Positions 43,407 to 54,191 of a stretch of DNA of 64,000 nt are shown one piece after another. The notes beneath the pieces were generated by a model. It was not told the origin of the DNA. It saw only the letters and a program-made list of their open reading frames with translations, and did not search any database. The translations under genes and the position numbers were made by a program. Position 1 is the first letter of the stretch, and the number at the start of each line of letters is the position of its first letter. This stretch comes from Bartonella sp. DB5-6 (GTDB taxonomy: Bacteria; Pseudomonadota; Alphaproteobacteria; Rhizobiales; Rhizobiaceae), in NCBI RefSeq assembly GCF_000278115.1, contig NZ_JH725120.1, forward strand, positions 1 through 64,000. The letters run 5' to 3'.

Positions 43407-44300
43407 TCAACGTGCCCTATTCTTATCACCACTCAAAGCATGTGAGATCCAAGAAGACTTATGCTCCTGTGGCGATATGCTATTTTTTTGCAATAAATTA
43501 TAAGAAAATTTATACCACTCACTTTTTGGATAATTACGTCCTAAAATAGCTGCTGCTGTTTGCGCTTCCGCGGTTAAACCGAGAGCAAGATTAACTTCCG
43601 CTAAACGAAAAAGCGCTTCTTCAATTTGATTTGTATCAGAATATTCTTCAACTACCGTACGAAATCGTCTACTCGCAGCAAGATAGCGCCGACCTTCTTC
43701 ATAGTAACGGCCAATCTGCATCTCTTTACCAGCCAGCTGCTCCCGTCCAAAACGTATTTTAGCTTTAGCATCTTTGACATACTCAGAATTAGGATAACGC
43801 TCCACAAGAAGCTGCATAGCAGCAATAGCCCGTTTCGTATCACGTTGATCTCGCGTAACATCAGGAATTCGACGGAAAGAAGAAAGACCAATAATATAAT
43901 AAGCATAAGCAGAGTCATCTGCTTCTGGATAAAGGGTAATATAGCGCTGAGCCATACTAATTGAATCATCATATTTTCCGAGTCGATAATTTGTAAAAGC
44001 CCCCATCACTAGGGATTTACGACCCCAGTCAGTATAAGCATACTGCTTTTCAATCACAAGAAACTTTTTTGATGCATCCGCAAGCCGCCCACTATCAAGG
44101 CTAGCAAGTGCCTGATTATATAAAACATCTGGTGGATCCATTTTTAAAACATATGCAGATGGATCAAGGGTGTTTTTCTCTTTAAATAAACAACCTGCTA
44201 ACATGCAAGAGCTTCCCAAAAGCACCAGCCCCAATACTTTTCGTACAATGTTAGATTTCCTATATGCTATATTTCCAATACATACATGAGATTTTATCAT
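43407..44300 (-). CDS. bamD: Outer-membrane assembly lipoprotein BamD
   Basis: A 297-residue lipoprotein of the outer-membrane beta-barrel assembly machine. A hydrophobic leader ends in the lipobox MLAGC; TPR-like helix pairs follow (LYNQALASLDSGRLADASKK, FTNYRLGKYDDSISMAQRYI, and FRTVVEEYSDTNQIEEALFR near the end). The motif YPEADDSAYAYYIIGLSSF is typical of BamD. The start ATG at 44300 has GGAGG about 12 bases upstream, longer than usual; a farther TTG has no ribosome site. It helps fold barrel proteins such as the autotransporters that Bartonella uses at its surface. Confidence 0.9.
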   Translation of the reverse strand: MIKSHVCIGNIAYRKSNIVRKVLGLVLLGSSCMLAGCLFKEKNTLDPSAYVLKMDPPDVLYNQALASLDSGRLADASKKFLVIEKQYAYTDWGRKSLVMGAFTNYRLGKYDDSISMAQRYITLYPEADDSAYAYYIIGLSSFRRIPDVTRDQRDTKRAIAAMQLLVERYPNSEYVKDAKAKIRFGREQLAGKEMQIGRYYEEGRRYLAASRRFRTVVEEYSDTNQIEEALFRLAEVNLALGLTAEAQTAAAILGRNYPKSEWYKFSYNLLQKNSISPQEHKSSWISHALSGDKNRAR

Positions 44301-44470
44301 AGTTTTATCCAACCTCCAGAAAACATCACCTTGTAGCAAAAATTATTTATTAAAAATTCTATACCACATCACTTTAAAATCCACTAACCAATTTAGTTGC
44401 TTAGGTCAATCATCCCCTTAAAAATCAAACAAGCAACAAGAAAATCTTTTCAATTTTTCTTTCACGCTAC

Positions 44471-45343
44471 CTATAAACAACTTTTTTCGTAAGAAGATTT
44501 GTCTGCCAAAACAGCTTTCACCAACTGCGAATTAATTCTATGCCCACTACAATAAGAACGAAACAATCCAATAAAAGGTGCCCCTAGCAAAGCGGTATCA
44601 CCAATCGCATCAAGCATTTTATGCCGCACGCATTCATTCTTCCAATAAGGACCATCTGAATTCATGATTTTATCATCAAGGCCTATAATAAGAGAATTTT
44701 CCAAAGAAGCGCCTATCCCCTTTCCAGAAGCCCATAATTTTTCCACATCTTTGACAAAACCAAAAGTGCGTGCACGTGATAAATCATCTCTAAACCCCTT
44801 TGTGGTAAGATCAAAATTGAAGTGTTGCTTACCAATAGCAAAAGAAGGAAAAGAAATTGTTACATCAAAACGACGCCCATCAAACGGCAAAAACTCTGCA
44901 ACACCACCAGCCCCTTCAACCCGCAGCGGTTTTTTTATAATGAAATAGGAACGCAGCGCATCCTGCTGTACAATGCCAACGTCTTCAAAAGCCTGACAAT
45001 ACTGCCATGCAGACCCATCCAAAATAGGGACTTCATGACTCGATACTTCAATAACAAGATTATCTAAATTATAAGCAGCGATTGCAGCCATCAAATGTTC
45101 AATCGTTTCAATTCTGTACTCTCCATGCCCAAGCACCGTTGATAATTCAGTCGCTCCCGTTTGCAATGCATGTGCTTGAAATATTTGCTCTGTTCCATCT
45201 AATTCACAGCGCTTAAAAACGATGCCACACCCAACGTCAGCTGGACAAACCTTCATCACAGACAAACAACCACTATGAACACCATAGCCCTTAAATGTCA
45301 CGGCGTTTTTAAGAGTAGACTGATATTTTTGCATCAGCTTCAT
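44471..45343 (-). CDS. lpxC: UDP-3-O-acyl-GlcNAc deacetylase
   Basis: LpxC, 290 residues, removes acetate from UDP-3-O-acyl-N-acetylglucosamine, the committing step of lipid A synthesis. Zinc ligands are visible: His in ETIEHLMAAI, and His and Asp in VRHKMLDAIGDTALLG; the catalytic His is in YCSGHRINSQLVKA. The N-terminus FKGYGVHSGCLSVMKV is typical. It lies downstream of ftsZ, separated by a strong terminator, so it probably has its own promoter. Confidence 0.95.
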   Translation of the reverse strand: MKLMQKYQSTLKNAVTFKGYGVHSGCLSVMKVCPADVGCGIVFKRCELDGTEQIFQAHALQTGATELSTVLGHGEYRIETIEHLMAAIAAYNLDNLVIEVSSHEVPILDGSAWQYCQAFEDVGIVQQDALRSYFIIKKPLRVEGAGGVAEFLPFDGRRFDVTISFPSFAIGKQHFNFDLTTKGFRDDLSRARTFGFVKDVEKLWASGKGIGASLENSLIIGLDDKIMNSDGPYWKNECVRHKMLDAIGDTALLGAPFIGLFRSYCSGHRINSQLVKAVLADKSSYEKSCL

Positions 45344-45420
45344 TACATCACTTCATTGTATTATTTTGCGCCTTTTAAAATATTTATAAAACCATAAAAA
45401 TAATATGCATAGCAAATAAT

Positions 45421-45445
45421 AAACCCGCTTATTATAAGCGGGTTT
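45421..45445. terminator. Terminator between ftsZ and lpxC
   Basis: AAACCCGCTTAT and its exact reverse complement ATAAGCGGGTTT flank one T. On the minus strand it ends with T bases, so it should stop transcription coming out of ftsZ. It lies about 100 bases after the ftsZ stop and 80 before lpxC. Confidence 0.82.
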
Positions 45446-45549
45446 ATAAAAAACAGAGTATTTTTCCCAAAGTGCAATATATTTTACTACACAAGGCTTT
45501 TACTCATCATAAAAAAGTCAATTTTCTTCTTTTTCTCACTTCTTCGGGA

Positions 45550-47262
45550 TTAATTTGCTTGGCGACGCAAAAACGCTGGTATTTCCAACTGATCTTCTTC
45601 ACTCATAAAATTACGCTGATCTTGCGGTACATGAGGATGCAATTCACCAGAACGACGTGGAAGATAAACAGAAGCATCTTGCTGCTGAGAAGGTTTCACA
45701 GCGGGCTCAAGCCGAGCTTCTGGTTCAACCTCTTCACGATGTGTCAAACTCTGTTTCAAACGCTGCCAAAGATTGCGAGGACCTTGGTCGGCTACAGACG
45801 ATCTCTCACGTTGACCATGAGCAACAGGAGGAAAATCCTTTAACTCAGGCATACGCATAGGCGAACGCGCTTGCATCTGTTGTACTTGCTTTTCTTTTTG
45901 CTTCACACCCCCTGCCATCTCATCAAGAACATGCGCCGTCGCCTCCATACTCACTGGTGCAACCATAGACTGCTGCAAACCTCGGTTAACTTGCATACGT
46001 GATGCATTTGACATCTGCCCATGCACAGCACCAGTTCCATAAGGAACAGTATTCGCACCTCGTGTAACAATGGTATCTGCAGGCTGGGCAAAAATTTGGC
46101 TTTTGGGGCGAAACTGTTCTCCAGGCGATTTCCCTTTTTCTATTTCCAGTGCTTCTATCACTTCTACCATTGACTCAGAACGCAAGGGAGGAGACTGAAC
46201 ATGAAAAGAAGCCTGCGACATTCCAAGATCACTCTTACGAATTGGAGCAGCTGGTCTTTGAATTTGAGGATGAGAGGGCTGAATTACATCACTTACCTCA
46301 CGATCAATACCCGTTGCAACCACAGATACACGAATAACACCTTCCAGTGACTCATCATCAATGGCTCCAAAGATAACATTCGCATCCGCATCCACTTCTT
46401 CACGAATACGATTGGCAGCCTCATCAACTTCAAAGAGAGTCATATCACGACCACCAGTAATGGAAATAAGTAAGCCACGAGCACCACGCATAGAAGTATC
46501 ATCCAACAGTGGATTCGCAATAGCAGCTTCAGCAGCATTCAAAGCGCGCCCCTCACCAGATGCTTCTCCAGTTCCCATCATCGCTCGACCCATTTCGTGC
46601 ATAACAGAACGCACATCAGCAAAATCAAGATTAATGAGCCCCTCCTTAATCATAAGATCTGTAATAGAAGCAACACCGGAATAAAGCACTTGATCAGCCA
46701 TAGCAAAAGCATCAGCAAATGTTGTCTTTTCATCAGCAATACGGAAAAGATTCTGATTTGGAATAACAATCAACGTATCAACAGACTTCTGTAATTCTTC
46801 AATACCAGCCTCTGCCGTTTTCATACGACGCGCACCTTCAAACTGAAATGGCTTAGTCACAACACCAACAGTCAAAATACCTTTTTCACGTGCTGCGCGA
46901 GCCACAACAGGTGCCGCTCCCGTTCCAGTACCTCCACCCATACCGGCAGTAATGAAAACCATATGAGAATCTGCCAAATGGTCGATAATTTCATCAATAC
47001 ATTCATCAGCCGCCGCTTGTCCAACTTCTGGCAAAGCGCCAGCACCTAAACCTTCTGTAACTGCTGCACCAAGCTGGATGACACGTTCAGCCTTTGACAT
47101 AGCCAAAGCCTGTGCATCTGTATTTGCAACAACAAAATCAACTCCCTGAAGACCAGCATTAATCATATTATTCACGGCATTTCCACCACCACCGCCAACA
47201 CCAAAAACGGTAATACGTGGCTTCAATTCCGCGATATCTGGCCGATGCAGATTAATCGTCAT
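45550..47262 (-). CDS. ftsZ: Cell division GTPase FtsZ
   Basis: The tubulin-like ring protein, about 570 residues, far longer than E. coli FtsZ (383). Gly-rich GTP site: [15 protein letters not shown], then [20 protein letters not shown]7 loop: [20 protein letters not shown]. After residue 320 comes a linker of about 235 residues rich in Gln, Pro and Met, and then the conserved C-terminal peptide [13 protein letters not shown] that binds FtsA and others. Long linkers are known in Bartonella and other rhizobia. The ATG at 47262 (MTINLHRPD) follows AAGGAAAAGGA. It lies 68 bases after ftsA. Confidence 0.96.
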   Translation of the reverse strand: MTINLHRPDIAELKPRITVFGVGGGGGNAVNNMINAGLQGVDFVVANTDAQALAMSKAERVIQLGAAVTEGLGAGALPEVGQAAADECIDEIIDHLADSHMVFITAGMGGGTGTGAAPVVARAAREKGILTVGVVTKPFQFEGARRMKTAEAGIEELQKSVDTLIVIPNQNLFRIADEKTTFADAFAMADQVLYSGVASITDLMIKEGLINLDFADVRSVMHEMGRAMMGTGEASGEGRALNAAEAAIANPLLDDTSMRGARGLLISITGGRDMTLFEVDEAANRIREEVDADANVIFGAIDDESLEGVIRVSVVATGIDREVSDVIQPSHPQIQRPAAPIRKSDLGMSQASFHVQSPPLRSESMVEVIEALEIEKGKSPGEQFRPKSQIFAQPADTIVTRGANTVPYGTGAVHGQMSNASRMQVNRGLQQSMVAPVSMEATAHVLDEMAGGVKQKEKQVQQMQARSPMRMPELKDFPPVAHGQRERSSVADQGPRNLWQRLKQSLTHREEVEPEARLEPAVKPSQQQDASVYLPRRSGELHPHVPQDQRNFMSEEDQLEIPAFLRRQAN

Positions 47263-47330
47263 TTCCTTTTCCTTCTCATAAGACACCGCAAGCCAAAGCG
47301 ATGAAATTTAACTTCCCTTTATAGACTTAC

Positions 47331-48632
47331 TTAAAAACTCTCACGCAACCACTGACCAACACGCTGAAAATACCCACGCGCGCCTGTCGATAAATGATTC
47401 ACTGCAGTCTGCATTGTTTTTTCTTCAAAACCCACCAATTGCGGATAAATCAACAACCCAACCGCAGATGTAAACGCCGCCCCTTTTGCAAGAGAAGGAA
47501 GCCTCGAAATACCCAAAGGCCGCCCTATACGAACATTTCTTCCTAATATGGTACGTGCCATCTCCGGCAATCCTGTTAACTGACTTGCCCCCCCAGTTAA
47601 AATAACACGCTTACCAATAATGTGACCAAAACCAGAACGATTTAAACAATCACGTACCATCTCTAAAATTTCTTCAACCCGTGCACGAATGATCCGACCA
47701 AGAACAGCACGAGGATATTGAATTTCACGATGCTCATTCCCAATCTCCGTCACATTAATCATATGCTTCTCATCAGCGCTTGTTAGAAATGCTGAACCAT
47801 AGACAACCTTTAGACGCTCTGCCTCTGTAAGTGACATAGAGAATCCACGTGCAACATCAAGAGTTACATGATGTCCACCAACAGCAAGTGCCGCCGCATG
47901 AACAAACTTTCCTTCAAAAAACACTGAAAATGTCGTTGTTCCACCGCCAAAATCAATACACGCTGCCCCTAAATGCGCCTCCTCATTCATCAAAACAGCA
48001 AGACCACTTGCAAAGGGGGTTGCAACCATTGCTTCAACACTCAAATGTGCACGATTAATACAAGTTTCTAAATTACGCAAAGACGCTGTTTCCGCTGTTA
48101 CCACATGCACATCCACACCAAACAATTCTCCTGCCATTCCAACAGGATCAGAAATTCCTTTATCTCCATCCAACACATAAGAGACAGGAACAGAATGCAT
48201 AACATGACGCTCTGCATCAAAAGCTTTGCGCGAAACATCTGAAAATGCTACTCGCATATCACGCCTAGTTACTTCACGGCCGTTCAAACATACCATTCCA
48301 TTGATAACAGCACTTTGTAATCGGCTTGAGGAAAAATTCACAATTACAGAATCCACCACCAAGCCAGCCATTTTTTCTGCCGCATCAACAGCCAACCGTA
48401 TTGATTGCTCTGCTGCAAACATATCCATCACAACACCGGATTTTATACCGCGTGAGCGCTGTACTCCAAAGCCTAAGATTTCCATAGAATGCGTACGACC
48501 ATGTAAATAATGCGTATGCTTCAAAGGACGCAAACAAGCAATGAGACAAACAATCTTACTAGAGCCAACATCAAGAACCGTTAAAAAACGTGTTTTACGC
48601 CCCCCCACATTATTTGATCTAAGCGACATCAT
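47331..48632 (-). CDS. ftsA: Cell division protein FtsA
   Basis: Actin-like divisome ATPase, 433 residues. Phosphate-binding LTVLDVGSSKIVCLIA is near the start, the 1C domain lies in the first third, ACIDFGGGTTTFSVFFEGK is the second phosphate loop, and RVILTGGASQLTGLPEMA is the adenosine motif. The C-terminal helix (FQRVGQWLRESF) is amphipathic and attaches the protein to the membrane. It anchors FtsZ. The start overlaps the ftsQ stop, with AGGA 6 bases before it. Confidence 0.95.
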   Translation of the reverse strand: MMSLRSNNVGGRKTRFLTVLDVGSSKIVCLIACLRPLKHTHYLHGRTHSMEILGFGVQRSRGIKSGVVMDMFAAEQSIRLAVDAAEKMAGLVVDSVIVNFSSSRLQSAVINGMVCLNGREVTRRDMRVAFSDVSRKAFDAERHVMHSVPVSYVLDGDKGISDPVGMAGELFGVDVHVVTAETASLRNLETCINRAHLSVEAMVATPFASGLAVLMNEEAHLGAACIDFGGGTTTFSVFFEGKFVHAAALAVGGHHVTLDVARGFSMSLTEAERLKVVYGSAFLTSADEKHMINVTEIGNEHREIQYPRAVLGRIIRARVEEILEMVRDCLNRSGFGHIIGKRVILTGGASQLTGLPEMARTILGRNVRIGRPLGISRLPSLAKGAAFTSAVGLLIYPQLVGFEEKTMQTAVNHLSTGARGYFQRVGQWLRESF

Positions 48633-49540
48633 AGGCTTCCTGCCTTTCGCGCTTTTAAAACGCGTTCTTCTTCTACCACAGCAGCACCACGACGTTCCAA
48701 CGCCTCATCAGACAAAGAAACTGTAATGCGATCAGCAAGACGTAAATCAACACTTAGAATATCGCGAGTAAAAAAATCTTGAACTGCACCTGTCTTAATA
48801 AGAAAAGAAAGTCTTTCAAATGCATCCTGTTCAGGCAACATAACACGCACCCCGTTATCCAAAACAAGATCCCAACGCCGATCACCTACACGCACAAAAG
48901 CGCGAACACGACTGAAAAATTGCGGATATCCCGAAAGCGTTTGAATAAACATTTTGGCAGCGTTCTGCGCACCTTGACCAACTACAAGAGGCAAACCCAA
49001 AACGACGTTTTCTTTAAAGGGCACAATGATGTGACCTGTATGATCAATAATATCCATTATGCCATCATGCTGCCAAATTGCATACGGCTCACGCTCCTCG
49101 AGCGAAATAAGCACTCTGTTGGGATAAATCTTCTGGATATTAACCGACCTAACCCAAGCCTGCTGTTCCAAAAGAGAACGTGCCTTATCAACATCAAAAG
49201 TGAATATAGATGGAGCAATATCAAGCCCTAAAATTTTCAAAACTTCCTGTTTTACTAAGCGCTTATTACCACTTATATCGACATCGGTGACCACAAAGCC
49301 AATATCCGATACGACTGTCTTTATAATCATTCCCATATGACCACTTGATGAAAGACCATAAAGTACCGTAACAAAGAAAAATAATAAAACAGCAAAAGAA
49401 CCCAAATGACGCGGAATATGAAGTCTGATAAAAACAAACTCAAACATAAACCGAAGAAAGCGACGATAAAGACGCGGCAAAGCTGACACTAACGGCACCT
49501 CCATCAGAACATCTGTTTTATTAACATTCAACGCATACAC
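48629..49540 (-). CDS. ftsQ: Cell division protein FtsQ
   Basis: Divisome membrane protein, about 303 residues: a cytoplasmic N-terminus, one helix ([20 protein letters not shown]), a POTRA domain ([20 protein letters not shown]) and a beta domain ([20 protein letters not shown]). It joins the divisome and recruits FtsL and FtsB. I choose the GTG at 49540 ([10 protein letters not shown]) because GGAGG lies 7 bases before it; a GTG seven codons earlier lacks a site. It overlaps ddl by 13 bases and ftsA by 4, so the three are tightly coupled. Confidence 0.9.
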   Translation of the reverse strand: MYALNVNKTDVLMEVPLVSALPRLYRRFLRFMFEFVFIRLHIPRHLGSFAVLLFFFVTVLYGLSSSGHMGMIIKTVVSDIGFVVTDVDISGNKRLVKQEVLKILGLDIAPSIFTFDVDKARSLLEQQAWVRSVNIQKIYPNRVLISLEEREPYAIWQHDGIMDIIDHTGHIIVPFKENVVLGLPLVVGQGAQNAAKMFIQTLSGYPQFFSRVRAFVRVGDRRWDLVLDNGVRVMLPEQDAFERLSFLIKTGAVQDFFTRDILSVDLRLADRITVSLSDEALERRGAAVVEEERVLKARKAGSL

Positions 49541-50448
49541 GACGCGTCCTCCACCATCCACTGAACAATATCGCCATAAGTACGACCACTCACTTTTGCA
49601 ATATCAGGGACAAGAGATGTGGGTGTCATACCGGGCTGCGTATTAATTTCAAGCCAAACTAATTCTCCCGTTGCCTCATCAAAACGAAAATCAGAACGGC
49701 TAACACCTCGACAACCTATCGCCTGATGTGCTGTTAGAGACATTCTTTGCACATTTTGGTAAATATTTGATGAAAGTTGCGCAGGACAAATGTGAAGAGA
49801 ACCACCAATTTTATATTTCGAGTCATAATTATAGAATTGAAAGTGCTGATCAGGAAGAATTTCACAAACATCCAGCACCTCATTTCCCAAAACAGCACAA
49901 GTAAGTTCGCGACCAGGAATATATTTTTCAACAATCACTTCATCTGCATAACCCCAACCAGCTTCTAAAACATTATGCGGCGGGACAGACTCATTTCCTT
50001 GTACAATCACGACACCAAAACTCGACCCTTCACTCACAGGCTTAATCACATAAGGAGGCTCTAAAGGATGCACTCGCCCCACATCAAAGCGGCTCATCAC
50101 ACGAGAAGGAGCAACAGAAACGCCAACGCTTGCAACAATAATTTTTGCACGCCCTTTATCCATTGCCAACGCCGATGCCATCACTCCCGAATGAGTATAG
50201 GGAATTTTCAAATATTCAAGAATACCCTGAATGCGGCCATCTTCACCAAATGGACCATGTAACGCATTAAAAGCGATATCAGGCTGTAATTGTTCAAGAA
50301 TAGAAGCGATCTGACCATCAACATCTATGCGACTCACGCGATACCCCTGCTCTTCAAGAACATCAGCACAAGCAGTACCTGAAGACAAACTTACAGACCG
50401 TTCAGAAGAAAACCCTCCCATTAATACAGCTATATGCTCATCTTTCAT
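49528..50448 (-). CDS. ddl: D-alanine--D-alanine ligase
   Basis: ATP-grasp ligase, 306 residues, making D-Ala-D-Ala for the MurF step. It has [18 protein letters not shown] at the start, [16 protein letters not shown], and [18 protein letters not shown] (ATP-grasp lid). It ends with [20 protein letters not shown], the metal-binding E-x-N motif. The DdlB-type length fits its dcw position. Upstream cycA could bring in D-alanine that feeds this step. Confidence 0.96.
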   Translation of the reverse strand: MKDEHIAVLMGGFSSERSVSLSSGTACADVLEEQGYRVSRIDVDGQIASILEQLQPDIAFNALHGPFGEDGRIQGILEYLKIPYTHSGVMASALAMDKGRAKIIVASVGVSVAPSRVMSRFDVGRVHPLEPPYVIKPVSEGSSFGVVIVQGNESVPPHNVLEAGWGYADEVIVEKYIPGRELTCAVLGNEVLDVCEILPDQHFQFYNYDSKYKIGGSLHICPAQLSSNIYQNVQRMSLTAHQAIGCRGVSRSDFRFDEATGELVWLEINTQPGMTPTSLVPDIAKVSGRTYGDIVQWMVEDASCMR

Positions 50449-50685
50449 AATAATTCACCCTCATTTGTGTACTATATATAGATTACATAGAAACCACCAA
50501 CACCATATACGGGAAATGCCAAGATTTATCCTTGCGAATCAATAACCTAGCATTTTGCATAATGAATCAGACTCAAGCGTATGACGCAAGAGTTTCTTTG
50601 TTAATTTATTGATTCTTAATAGATTTTTTTCATTATCTCTTTGAAATGACTCAATTTTTTATTACAATTTTTTTGTTATATTGAA

Positions 50686-51663
50686 TCAATGAATTAAATG
50701 ATCAAAAGAGGAAACATTACGGCCTTGTTCAAATTGACCAATGCGTTGTATTTCCCACTGTAAGAGCTGTGCTGAGTGAGCAAAAACACGAGCACGTACT
50801 GTTTCTCCTAACATCTCAAGATCATAGCCTGTTGCTTGCCCTGTATTGATCATAAAATTACAGTGCATTTCACTCATTTGGGCTCCACCAATCCGCAAAC
50901 CGCGGCATCCTGCTTCATCAATAACACGCCATGCAGATGTATTTTCAGGATTTTTAAAAGTTGATCCACCTGTTTTTTCGCGAATAGGCTGTACTGTTTC
51001 CCGATGAAGGGCAACTTCATCCATAGCCGCACGAATGTTGTCTTTATTTCCTAGATGCCCTTCCAATAAAGCAGCAGTAAAAATAAAATCTTTAGGAATA
51101 TCACAATGACGATAGGAGTAGTGCATATCTTTTAGACTCAAGATATGATGTTGTCCTCTACGATCAAGGGCATAAACCTCAACAACACGTGCAGCTGTCT
51201 CAATACCATTAGCTCCTGCATTCATTTTGAGTGCTCCTCCAAGACCACCAGGAATACCGTGATAAAAATGAAAACCTGCAATCTCAGCCTCTAAAGCTGC
51301 CGCTGCTAAGTGTTTACCTGCCGTAGCAGCCCCAACCAAAAAACGCTTTGGAGAAACTTGCCGCACTTGCCCAAATCCTTTGGCTGAAAGACGAATAACA
51401 ACACCAAGAATCCCTCCATCGCGCACCAAAAGATTAGAGCCAATCCCCACAACTGTTACAGGAATGGATTCGGGAAGGTTCTGAAGAAACAAGGCTAAAT
51501 CCGCTTCATCAGCAGGCTGATAAAAAAGCTCTGCTAGTCCACCGGTGCGAAACCACGTCACTTTACGCATATCAACATGAGGCGTAAGTTTGCCTTTTAT
51601 TCCACTTAACCTCGTTTGTAACCGCGCTAACAGCGCCTCACCATCAATGAGCTGAAAATTCAT
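50686..51663 (-). CDS. murB: UDP-N-acetylenolpyruvoylglucosamine reductase
   Basis: FAD enzyme of about 325 residues that makes UDP-MurNAc with NADPH. The FAD domain shows [35 protein letters not shown] and [20 protein letters not shown]. The substrate domain has [13 protein letters not shown], with the catalytic Ser and Lys, and [20 protein letters not shown]. This is the type I MurB form. Candidate starts at 51672, 51666 and 51663 lie within the end of murC; the farther in-frame ATG would add a spurious hydrophobic leader read from murC DNA. The 237-base gap to ddl after it may hold a promoter. Confidence 0.93.
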   Translation of the reverse strand: MNFQLIDGEALLARLQTRLSGIKGKLTPHVDMRKVTWFRTGGLAELFYQPADEADLALFLQNLPESIPVTVVGIGSNLLVRDGGILGVVIRLSAKGFGQVRQVSPKRFLVGAATAGKHLAAAALEAEIAGFHFYHGIPGGLGGALKMNAGANGIETAARVVEVYALDRRGQHHILSLKDMHYSYRHCDIPKDFIFTAALLEGHLGNKDNIRAAMDEVALHRETVQPIREKTGGSTFKNPENTSAWRVIDEAGCRGLRIGGAQMSEMHCNFMINTGQATGYDLEMLGETVRARVFAHSAQLLQWEIQRIGQFEQGRNVSSFDHLIH

Positions 51664-53071
51664 CATTGCCATCCAATACCGCCAGCTGATGAGGCAACGC
51701 ACAAGCCCACTGTGTAATACTGCCAGCACCAAGAAAAACAACATAATCGCCTGATTTAACAGAAGTAGAGACAATCGAAACAACATCTTCCAAACAATGG
51801 ATCAAACGCACATCACGATGACCAGCCATTTGAATATGTTCCACCAATTCTCTAGCACCAAAACCAGCAACTGGCTCTTCACCAGCCGCATAAACAGGTG
51901 CAATTAACACTGTATCGGCATCATTAAAACAAGAAGCAAAATCATCAAACAAATGATACAAACGCGAATAACGATGTGGTTGAGCAATTGCAATCACACG
52001 CCCTTTTGCACTCTCACGCGCTGCACATAAAACAGCTTTTATTTCAACAGGATGATGCCCATAATCATCAAATATTTCAACGCCACGCCAACTTCCTGTT
52101 TGCGTAAAACGCCGTTTTACTCCACCAAATTTTGCTAAGCCTTTTTTTATAGATTCATTTGAAATGCCAAGTTCATGAGCAATGGCAATCGCCGCAGTTG
52201 CATTAGAAACATTGTGCCGTCCAGACATTGGCAAGATCAAATTTTTCAACTCAGTCTCTTTCCCTGTCTTGCGTGAACGAATAAAAACATCAAAATGCGT
52301 TTTTTGACCATCCATCGAAAGATTAAAAAAACGAACATCCGCTTGTGGATTTGCACCATAAGTGATTACCCAACGATCATCAATACGACTAGCCAATGAC
52401 TGAACCTCTGTATGATCAAGACATAAGACAGCAAAACCATAAAAAGGTACATTCTCTACAAATTGCCGAAAAGCTTGGCGCACAGCAGCAAAATTCCCAT
52501 AATAATCCAAATGCTCAGCATCAATATTGGTAACAACAGCAATATCAGCAGGCAACCTTAAAAAGGTGCCATCACTTTCATCAGCTTCAACCACCATCCA
52601 ATCACCTTCACCCATACGCGCATTCGTTTCATAAGCATTAATAATACCGCCATTAATCACCACCGGATCAAAATGACCAGCGTCCAGAAGTGCTGCTACC
52701 ATTGATGTAGTCGTTGTTTTACCGTGCGTACCACCGACAGCTATTGCTCGACGAAATCGCATAAGCTCCGCTAGCATTTCCGCTCGTCTCACAAGCGGCA
52801 AATGCTTTTCTTTTGCTGCAATATACTCAGGATTTGTTTTTTTTATAGCAGTAGAAAAAACAACAACCTCTGCATCTCCTAAATTTTCAGAGCGATGACC
52901 TATATAAACGTTAATTCCCTTTCCCCGTAAACGTTCAACATTTGCACTCTCAACTTGATCTGAGCCTTGAACTTTATAGCCAAGATTATGAAAAACCTCC
53001 GCAATTCCACTCATGCCGATTCCACCGATTCCAACAAAATGGATAACGCCTATATTAAGCGGCATCTTCAT
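51644..53071 (-). CDS. murC: UDP-N-acetylmuramate--L-alanine ligase
   Basis: Mur ligase adding the first residue, L-Ala, to UDP-MurNAc; 475 residues. It has the N-terminal Rossmann-like [19 protein letters not shown], the ATP loop [18 protein letters not shown], and [15 protein letters not shown] and [12 protein letters not shown] in the central domain. [20 protein letters not shown] opens the C-terminal domain. The ATG at 53071 is chosen because AGGAG lies 7 bases upstream. It overlaps murG by 17 bases. Confidence 0.95.
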   Translation of the reverse strand: MKMPLNIGVIHFVGIGGIGMSGIAEVFHNLGYKVQGSDQVESANVERLRGKGINVYIGHRSENLGDAEVVVFSTAIKKTNPEYIAAKEKHLPLVRRAEMLAELMRFRRAIAVGGTHGKTTTTSMVAALLDAGHFDPVVINGGIINAYETNARMGEGDWMVVEADESDGTFLRLPADIAVVTNIDAEHLDYYGNFAAVRQAFRQFVENVPFYGFAVLCLDHTEVQSLASRIDDRWVITYGANPQADVRFFNLSMDGQKTHFDVFIRSRKTGKETELKNLILPMSGRHNVSNATAAIAIAHELGISNESIKKGLAKFGGVKRRFTQTGSWRGVEIFDDYGHHPVEIKAVLCAARESAKGRVIAIAQPHRYSRLYHLFDDFASCFNDADTVLIAPVYAAGEEPVAGFGARELVEHIQMAGHRDVRLIHCLEDVVSIVSTSVKSGDYVVFLGAGSITQWACALPHQLAVLDGNDEFSAH

Positions 53072-54191
53072 CAAAAAACTCCTCTTTTATATCTGATAAT
53101 GATCGCCCAACAATCAACGCTTCAGCCATATCAGCAAGGCGACTGGTTGCATGAGGCTGTCCAACTTTTTTTGCAGCAAGCGCTTGTTTTTTCAATAAGT
53201 GCGGTGAACAACAAGCCTCTGTTAAAAGAGAAGCGAGTCTTTGTGCGTTCAAATCTTTTTCTGATACAATTTTAGCTCCCCCTACAGTAGAAAGAAGTGC
53301 GGCATTCGCAGACTGATCATGATCAATAGCATAAGGATATGGAACCAACAAAGCAGGTCGACCAATCACCGCTATTTCACAAACGGATGAGGCACCAGCA
53401 CGCGATAAAATAAAATGAGATCGCGCCATACGTTCTGCCATATCATCAAAAAAAGAAGCAACTTCTGCTTGCACACCCATCATATGATAGGTTTTTATCA
53501 ATTCTCCAGCTTCCCCTCGAACTTGCTGCACAACCCGCAAGCGTTTACGATTCTTATCATCCAGCAAAGCAATCGCTGCCGGAACAATTCGTGAAAAAAA
53601 AGAAGCTCCTTGGCTCCCACCAAAAACCAAGAAATGAAATGGTTTTTCACCCGCCGAAGAATGATAAGGGATTTCTGCTGCTTTAAGAACAGCCTCACGC
53701 ACAGGATTCCCAGTCAAAAGTATTTTATGAGCATAAGTATTATTTTGCGACAATAAGCCACCTGCTATTGCATGCACAAAAGCTGCCAACATTCGATTGG
53801 CACGCCCCATAATAGCATTTTGCTCATGAATAAATGTTACACGCCGCGTTAAAGCCGCGACAATAAGAGGAGGAAAGGTAGGATATCCCCCAAACCCACC
53901 AACAAGAACAGGACGCAATTTATAAAAAAGCACCAACGATTGCCCCATTCCTTTTAACAAAGCCCAAAATGTTTTTATAAGTGCAAAAGGATGACATCCT
54001 GTAAATGTTGCCGATGAAAGTACATGTGTATGCTCTTCATCAAAGCAGCATACAAAACGTTTGGCTCTTCCATCTGTTGCCAAATGAACATCATATCCAC
54101 GCCGCCTTAATTCAACAGCAAGTGCTTCTGCAGGAAAAAGATGTCCACCTGTACCACCAGCTACCAAAACAATAACTTTTCTACGAGTCAT
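53055..54191 (-). CDS. murG: Lipid II synthase MurG
   Basis: Membrane-associated glycosyltransferase, 378 residues, transferring GlcNAc to lipid I. G-loop 1: [21 protein letters not shown]-loop 2 near the middle: [36 protein letters not shown] contacts UDP-GlcNAc; [18 protein letters not shown] follows. It overlaps ftsW by 11 bases upstream and murC by 17 downstream. It works with MraY and hands lipid II on for flipping and polymerisation. Confidence 0.96.
   Translation of the reverse strand: MTRRKVIVLVAGGTGGHLFPAEALAVELRRRGYDVHLATDGRAKRFVCCFDEEHTHVLSSATFTGCHPFALIKTFWALLKGMGQSLVLFYKLRPVLVGGFGGYPTFPPLIVAALTRRVTFIHEQNAIMGRANRMLAAFVHAIAGGLLSQNNTYAHKILLTGNPVREAVLKAAEIPYHSSAGEKPFHFLVFGGSQGASFFSRIVPAAIALLDDKNRKRLRVVQQVRGEAGELIKTYHMMGVQAEVASFFDDMAERMARSHFILSRAGASSVCEIAVIGRPALLVPYPYAIDHDQSANAALLSTVGGAKIVSEKDLNAQRLASLLTEACCSPHLLKKQALAAKKVGQPHATSRLADMAEALIVGRSLSDIKEEFFDEDAA

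Noticed and set aside
50686-51786. Extended MurB with a hydrophobic N-terminal leader
   Set aside because: The leader is the murC coding sequence read in another frame; MurB is a soluble cytoplasmic enzyme.
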